From Kluyvera georgiana ATCC 51603 (GTDB lineage Bacteria > Pseudomonadota > Gammaproteobacteria > Enterobacterales > Enterobacteriaceae), in the NCBI RefSeq assembly GCF_001654985.1, contig NZ_LXEU01000009.1:1-43017 (forward strand): a stretch of 43,017 nucleotides of DNA. Reading direction: 5' to 3'. Positions 39,104-43,017 of this stretch are shown one piece after another. Position 1 is the stretch's first letter; every line of letters starts with the position of its first letter. Under the pieces are notes generated by a model. That model did not search any database, was not told the origin of the DNA, and saw only the letters and a program-made list of their open reading frames with translations. Position numbers and translations under genes: made by a program.

Positions 39104-39874
39104 ATGACGTTAAAGCAGGTGAGCCAGCGGGCGAGAGTTCCTGATACGGAGCTAGAAAGCCTACAGCAGCTGCGTTATTGGCAAGAGTGTGAGCGCGTCT
39201 ATACCTACCAGCCTATCTACACCACGCAAGGCCGCCTGATGGCGATCGAAGTGCTAACGATAGTGACCCATCCCTCTCAACCGCAAAAACGTATTGCCCC
39301 GGATCGTTACTTCGCCGCAGTCTCTATCGGCCAGCGGATCCACGTCATCAAAGAACAGGTGGCGATGCTGGCAAAAAAGAAACAATTTTTTGAACAGAAT
39401 AAGGTGCTGGCGTCGGTTAACGTCGATGCGCCTACGCTGCTGGAAATGCGCCAGGACCGGATATTGAGAACGATGATTGAAACGCTGCCGTGGCTGCGCT
39501 TCGAACTGGTAGAACATATGCCGCTGCCGCAGGACTCTTCGGTGGCCTCGCTGTGTGAATTCGGCCCGCTGTGGCTGGATGATTTTGGTACCGGGATGGC
39601 CAACTTCTCGGCGCTGAACGAAGTGCGCTATGACTACATCAAGGTGGCGCGCGACCTGTTCATAATGCTGCGCAAAACTCCGGAAGGCCGTAAGCTCTTC
39701 ATCCTGCTTCTGGAGCTGATGAACCGCTACTGTGAAGGGGTGATCGTGGAAGGCGTTGAGACGCTGGAAGAGTGGCGTGAAGTGCAGCAGTCGCCAGCGC
39801 ATGCGGCGCAGGGCTATTTTCTTTCTCGTCCAATACCCTTTGCCCATCTTGAAGAGGTATTTTTGTCCCTCTGA
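39104..39874 (+). CDS. pdeH: c-di-GMP phosphodiesterase PdeH (YhjH)
   Basis: PdeH is the main cytoplasmic EAL phosphodiesterase that keeps c-di-GMP low in motile cells, counteracting YcgR braking and cellulose synthesis. The 256-residue protein is a lone EAL domain with no sensor. The EAL box reads EVL (49-51, IEVLTIVTH). SVNVDAPTLLEM supplies the metal Asn, and FELVEH, DDFGTGM (159-165), YIKVARD and EGVE (216-219) complete the catalytic set. Its sigma-28 promoter places it in the flagellar regulon. The ATG starts four bases after an in-frame upstream TAA. Confidence 0.94.
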   Translation: MTLKQVSQRARVPDTELESLQQLRYWQECERVYTYQPIYTTQGRLMAIEVLTIVTHPSQPQKRIAPDRYFAAVSIGQRIHVIKEQVAMLAKKKQFFEQNKVLASVNVDAPTLLEMRQDRILRTMIETLPWLRFELVEHMPLPQDSSVASLCEFGPLWLDDFGTGMANFSALNEVRYDYIKVARDLFIMLRKTPEGRKLFILLLELMNRYCEGVIVEGVETLEEWREVQQSPAHAAQGYFLSRPIPFAHLEEVFLSL

Positions 39875-39950
39875 ATCAGGCTGTTTCCGGTAAATCCATC
39901 TGTCTGGTCTATCTTTAGGACAGGCAAGGGAAGAAGCGAGGAAGCAGAAT

Positions 39951-42011
39951 ATGACCAGAGCAGGCAAAATTACCGCCGGAGTAGCAGGGACTTTCTTGTT
40001 GTTGATCGTCGTACTCATCGTGGTGATAGCGACCTTTGACTGGAACCGACTCAAACCGACCATCAACCAGAAAGTCTCTACAGAACTTAACCGTCCGTTC
40101 GCTATCCACGGTGATTTAGGCGTGGTGTGGGAGCGCCAGAAGCAGGAAACCGGCTGGCGAAGCTGGGTGCCGTGGCCGCACGTCCATGCGGAAGATATTA
40201 CGCTCGGCAATCCGCCGGATATTCCCGGTAACACGATGGTCCATCTCCCCCGCGTGGAAGCCACGCTCGCGCCGCTGGCGCTGCTGACCAAAACCGTCTG
40301 GCTACCGTGGGTTAAACTGGTAAAACCCGATGCGCGGCTGGTTCGACTGTCAGAAAAAAACAATAACTGGACCTTTAATCTCGCCGGGGACAAACAGCCA
40401 GACCCTAACGCACAGCCCTCCAGTTGGTCTTTCCGCCTCGACAATATTCTCTTCGACCAGGGGCGGATTGCGATTGATGACAAGGTTAGCAAGGCGGACA
40501 TTGAGATCCTCGTCGATCCGCTGGGCAAGCCGCTGCCGTTTAGTGAGGTGACGGGCGATAAAGGTAAAAACGAAAAATCCAGCGTTGAAGATTACGTTTT
40601 TGGTCTGAAGGCGAAAGGGCGCTATAACGGCGAACCGCTGAGCGGCACGGGGAAAATTGGCGGCATGCTGGCGTTGCGCGGCGCGGATGCCTCGTTTCCG
40701 GTGCAGGCCGATTTCCGCTCCGGGAATACCCGGGTAGCGTTTGCCGGGGTGGTGAACGACCCGATGAAGATGGGCGGCGTCGACCTGCAGCTGAAATTCT
40801 CCGGCGATTCGCTGGCGGATCTGTATGACCTGACCGGCGTGCTGCTGCCCGATACGCCGCCGTTTGAGACCGACGGTCGGCTGGTGGCGAAAATTGATAC
40901 TGAAAAGTCATCGGTCTTTGACTACCGCGGCTTTAACGGACGGATTGGCGACAGCGATATTCACGGTTCGCTTAGTTACACCACCGGTAAGCCGCGTCCG
41001 AAGCTGGAGGGCGATCTGGAGTCGCGCCAGCTGCGGCTGGCGGATTTAGGCCCGCTGATTGGCGTCGATTCTGGCAAAGGAGCAGAACAGTCGAAGCGTG
41101 CAGAGCAGAAAAAGGGCGAGAAAAGCATTCAGCCAGCCGACAAAGTGCTGCCGTATGACCGCTTTGAAACCGATAAATGGAACGTGATGGATGCCGACGT
41201 CCGCTTTAAGGGGCGGCGTATTGAGCACGGCAGCAGCCTGCCGATTAGCGATCTCTCGACTCACATCGTGCTGAAAAATGCCGACCTGCGTCTGCAGCCG
41301 CTGAAGCTTGGCCTGGCGGGCGGTAGCGTCAACGCCAACATTCATCTGGAAGGGGACAAAAAGCCGATGCAGGGGCGGGCGGATATTCAGGCCCGCCGTC
41401 TGAAGCTAAAAGCGCTGATGCCGGACGTTGAACTGATGCAGAAAACGCTCGGCGAGATGAGTGGCGACGCCGAGATCCGGGGTACCGGTAACTCCGTGGC
41501 GGCGTTGCTCGGCAACAGCAACGGCAATCTGAAGCTGCTGATGAACGACGGTTTAATCAGCCGTAACCTGATGGAGATTGTGGGGCTGAACGTCGGTAAC
41601 TTTATTGTCGGGCAGATTTTTGGCGACGATGAAGTGCGGGTGAACTGTGCGGCGGCTAATCTTGATATCGTTAACGGCGTGGCGCGCCCGCAGATTTTCG
41701 CCTTTGATACCGAAAACGCGCTGATCAGCATTAGCGGCACGGCGAGCTTTGCCTCTGAGCAGCTGGATTTAACGATCGACCCGGAAAGCAAAGGCATACG
41801 CATTATTACCCTGCGCTCGCCGCTGTACGTGCGCGGTACCTTCAAGAATCCGCAGGCCGGAGTGAAGGCGGGGCCGCTTATCGCCCGCGGCGCAGTCGCC
41901 GCCGCGCTGGCGACGCTGGTCACGCCGGCCGCCGCGCTGCTGGCGCTGATTTCCCCCTCCGAAGGCGAGGCAAACCAGTGCCGAACGATTCTGACCCAGA
42001 TGAAGAAGTAA
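39951..42011 (+). CDS. yhjG: AsmA-family inner-membrane protein YhjG
   Basis: The 686-residue protein (E. coli YhjG about 691) has one N-terminal membrane helix (about 7-29) and a long periplasmic region. It begins with the AsmA-type start FDWNRLKPTINQKVSTELNRPFAIHGDLGVVWE. The C-terminal AsmA core includes GGSVNANIHLEGDKKPMQGRADIQ, LGEMSGDAEIRGTGNSVAALLGNSNGNLKLLMNDGLISRNLMEIVGLNVGNFI and IIT/LRSPLYVRGTFKNPQAGVKAGPL. The wider family is thought to bridge the periplasm and move phospholipids; the role of YhjG itself is unknown. A Lys/Glu-rich stretch (GKGAEQSKRAEQKKGEKS, near residue 380) is probably a flexible linker. It is convergent with yhjE. Confidence 0.92.
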   Translation: MTRAGKITAGVAGTFLLLIVVLIVVIATFDWNRLKPTINQKVSTELNRPFAIHGDLGVVWERQKQETGWRSWVPWPHVHAEDITLGNPPDIPGNTMVHLPRVEATLAPLALLTKTVWLPWVKLVKPDARLVRLSEKNNNWTFNLAGDKQPDPNAQPSSWSFRLDNILFDQGRIAIDDKVSKADIEILVDPLGKPLPFSEVTGDKGKNEKSSVEDYVFGLKAKGRYNGEPLSGTGKIGGMLALRGADASFPVQADFRSGNTRVAFAGVVNDPMKMGGVDLQLKFSGDSLADLYDLTGVLLPDTPPFETDGRLVAKIDTEKSSVFDYRGFNGRIGDSDIHGSLSYTTGKPRPKLEGDLESRQLRLADLGPLIGVDSGKGAEQSKRAEQKKGEKSIQPADKVLPYDRFETDKWNVMDADVRFKGRRIEHGSSLPISDLSTHIVLKNADLRLQPLKLGLAGGSVNANIHLEGDKKPMQGRADIQARRLKLKALMPDVELMQKTLGEMSGDAEIRGTGNSVAALLGNSNGNLKLLMNDGLISRNLMEIVGLNVGNFIVGQIFGDDEVRVNCAAANLDIVNGVARPQIFAFDTENALISISGTASFASEQLDLTIDPESKGIRIITLRSPLYVRGTFKNPQAGVKAGPLIARGAVAAALATLVTPAAALLALISPSEGEANQCRTILTQMKK

Positions 42012-42021
42012 GAAGGAGCAG

Positions 42022-42054
42022 GCCGGATAGGGCGCTGTTGCGCCACTATCCGGC
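42022..42054. repeat. REP element, first copy
   Basis: A palindromic GCCGGATAG...CTATCCGGC unit with inner GGCGC/GCGCC arms is typical of enterobacterial REP sequences. It lies 10 bases after the yhjG stop. Confidence 0.85.
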
Positions 42055-42064
42055 AAATCCATGA

Positions 42065-42100
42065 CAGTGACTAATGGCGTGTCTCATGGGTTAACAGCAG
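42065..42100 (-). repeat. Duplicated copy of the yhjE 3' end
   Basis: These 36 bases repeat 42151-42186 with a single mismatch. In the yhjE frame they read LLLTHETRH, then a stop created by the mismatch. The offset between the copies is 86 bases and includes a REP, so a REP-plus-gene-tail unit has been duplicated. Confidence 0.9.
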
Positions 42101-42107
42101 GATGTAG

Positions 42108-42140
42108 GCCGGATAAGGCGCTTGAGCGCCGCCATCCGGC
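42108..42140. repeat. REP element, second copy
   Basis: GCCGGATAAGGCGC paired with GCGCCGCCATCCGGC forms a second, standard REP unit, 86 bases from the first and 8 bases past the yhjE stop. Confidence 0.9.
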
Positions 42141-42147
42141 AAATACG

Positions 42148-43017
42148 CTACAGTGACTGATGGCGTGTCTCATGGGTTAACAGCAGCGCAATCAGCGTGA
42201 GCGCCGCCATACAAGCCAGATAGATGCCAACGGCGGCCAGCCCGTAGTTCGACTGCAGCCATGCTGCGATATACGGCGCGACCGACGCGCCCAGAATCGA
42301 CGACACGTTGTAGGAGAAGGAGGCTCCGGTATAGCGGACTTCCGTCGGGAACAGCTCCGGCAGCAGCGCCCCCATTGGGCCAAAGGTTAGCCCCATCAGG
42401 CTCAGGCCGACCAGCAGATACAGCATAATCAGCGCCGGGTTCCCGGAGCCCAGTAGCGGCTGGAAGAAGAACAGCGCGAAAATAATAATCAGGCTGGTAA
42501 TGACGATCATGCTTGGGCGGCGACCAAAACGGTCCGCCAGCAGGCCCGCGATTGGCACCATTACGCCAAAGCCAATCACCGCAAGCATCAGCATCCACAG
42601 CACTTCGTTACGCGGCAAACCCAGACCGTGTGGCACGGCGGCGGTGCTGTAGGTCATCGAGTAGACGGTCATGATGTAGAACAGCGTATAGGTTGCCAGC
42701 ATGATAAAGGTACCGAGTACCGTCACGCGCACGTGTTTGCTGAGCAGCGTGCCCATCGGCACTTTGACCTGTTTCTTCGCGGCGGCCACTTTGGCGAATA
42801 CCGGCGTTTCATGCAGCGACACGCGAACGTACAAGCCAATGATCACCAGCACTGCCGAGAAGATAAACGGCACGCGCCAGCCCCAGGTCATGAACTGCTC
42901 GTCGGTCAGCAGCCAGGAGAGCAGCAGGAAAGTGCCGTTCGCAAAGAAGAAGCCAATCGGCGCGCCCAACTGCGGGAACGAGCCGTACAGCGCACGCTTA
43001 CGCGGCGGGGCGTTCTC
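42148..43017 (-). CDS. yhjE: MFS transporter YhjE, C-terminal part (5' truncated by window edge)
   Basis: The frame stays open to the end of the window, so 289 residues of an approximately 440-residue protein are present. It belongs to the MHS (metabolite:H+ symporter) group of the MFS. The visible part starts in the ENAPPRKRALYGSFPQLGAPIGF segment of TM4-5. It has the central cytoplasmic loop VSLHETPVFAKVAAAKKQVKVPMGTLLSKH, the second-half signature GLLADRFGRRPSMI, and the final helices to THETRHQSL. The substrate of E. coli YhjE is not established. It is convergent with yhjG across two REP units. Confidence 0.93.
   Translation of the reverse strand, partial: ENAPPRKRALYGSFPQLGAPIGFFFANGTFLLLSWLLTDEQFMTWGWRVPFIFSAVLVIIGLYVRVSLHETPVFAKVAAAKKQVKVPMGTLLSKHVRVTVLGTFIMLATYTLFYIMTVYSMTYSTAAVPHGLGLPRNEVLWMLMLAVIGFGVMVPIAGLLADRFGRRPSMIVITSLIIIFALFFFQPLLGSGNPALIMLYLLVGLSLMGLTFGPMGALLPELFPTEVRYTGASFSYNVSSILGASVAPYIAAWLQSNYGLAAVGIYLACMAALTLIALLLTHETRHQSL

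Overview
This 43 kb window is a chromosomal segment of an enterobacterium (family Enterobacteriaceae). Proteins and gene order match, almost gene for gene, the Escherichia/Salmonella-type stretch bisC-yiaC-tag-yhjY-yhjX-eptB-proK-dppABCDF-bcs cellulose loci-pdeK-dctA-yhjJ-kdgK-pdeH-yhjG-yhjE. Sequence details (BcsB, BcsC and BcsR differ clearly from remembered E. coli K-12 versions; BcsQ is intact; there is an extra LacI/sulfotransferase/permease block) suggest a genus other than Escherichia, but I cannot fix the genus without a search.

Layout. 1-5.8 kb: the 3' end of the biotin sulfoxide reductase gene, a GNAT acetyltransferase and 3-methyladenine glycosylase I on the minus strand, then an outer-membrane barrel protein, the pyruvate-responsive MFS transporter YhjX (with a two-copy YpdB-type box) and the lipid A-modifying enzyme EptB. 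5.8-8.35 kb: tRNA-Pro(CGG) with its own promoter and terminator. Next comes a 2.4 kb accessory segment bounded by two 28-bp copies of that terminator; its only gene is a decayed AlbA/RecG-like ATP-binding protein carrying one frameshift and one in-frame stop. 8.35-12.05 kb: a divergent accessory locus, with a LacI-family regulator facing an arylsulfotransferase-like beta-propeller gene plus an NCS2 nucleobase-type permease. A perfect 16-bp LacI-type palindrome lies between them. 12.05-18.4 kb: the dipeptide ABC transporter operon dppABCDF, with a long leader containing a GcvB-type CA-rich target. 18.4-32.4 kb: divergent cellulose operons bcsEFG (minus) and bcsRQABZC (plus). 32.5-42 kb: the c-di-GMP phosphodiesterase pdeK, C4-dicarboxylate carrier dctA, M16-like yhjJ, KDG kinase kdgK (minus), a second phosphodiesterase pdeH under a sigma-28 promoter, and AsmA-like yhjG. 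The window ends in REP sequences and the 3' part of the MFS gene yhjE.

How the genes work together. The bcs genes form a complete phosphoethanolamine-cellulose machine: BcsA/B synthase, BcsZ cellulase, BcsC outer-membrane exporter, BcsR/Q/E/F assembly and regulation, and BcsG pEtN transfer. BcsA carries a PilZ c-di-GMP receptor. Two EAL phosphodiesterases next door, one tied by its promoter to flagellar regulation, can lower that signal. The dpp operon is a self-contained importer.

Less ordinary points are the terminator-duplicating insertion at proK, the LacI/sulfotransferase/NCS2 locus with unknown substrate, a BcsC about 60 residues shorter than the K-12 protein in its TPR arm, an intergenic element with inverted-repeat ends between yhjJ and kdgK, and a duplicated REP plus yhjE 3' end. 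Comparisons with E. coli proteins are from memory, not from a database search.
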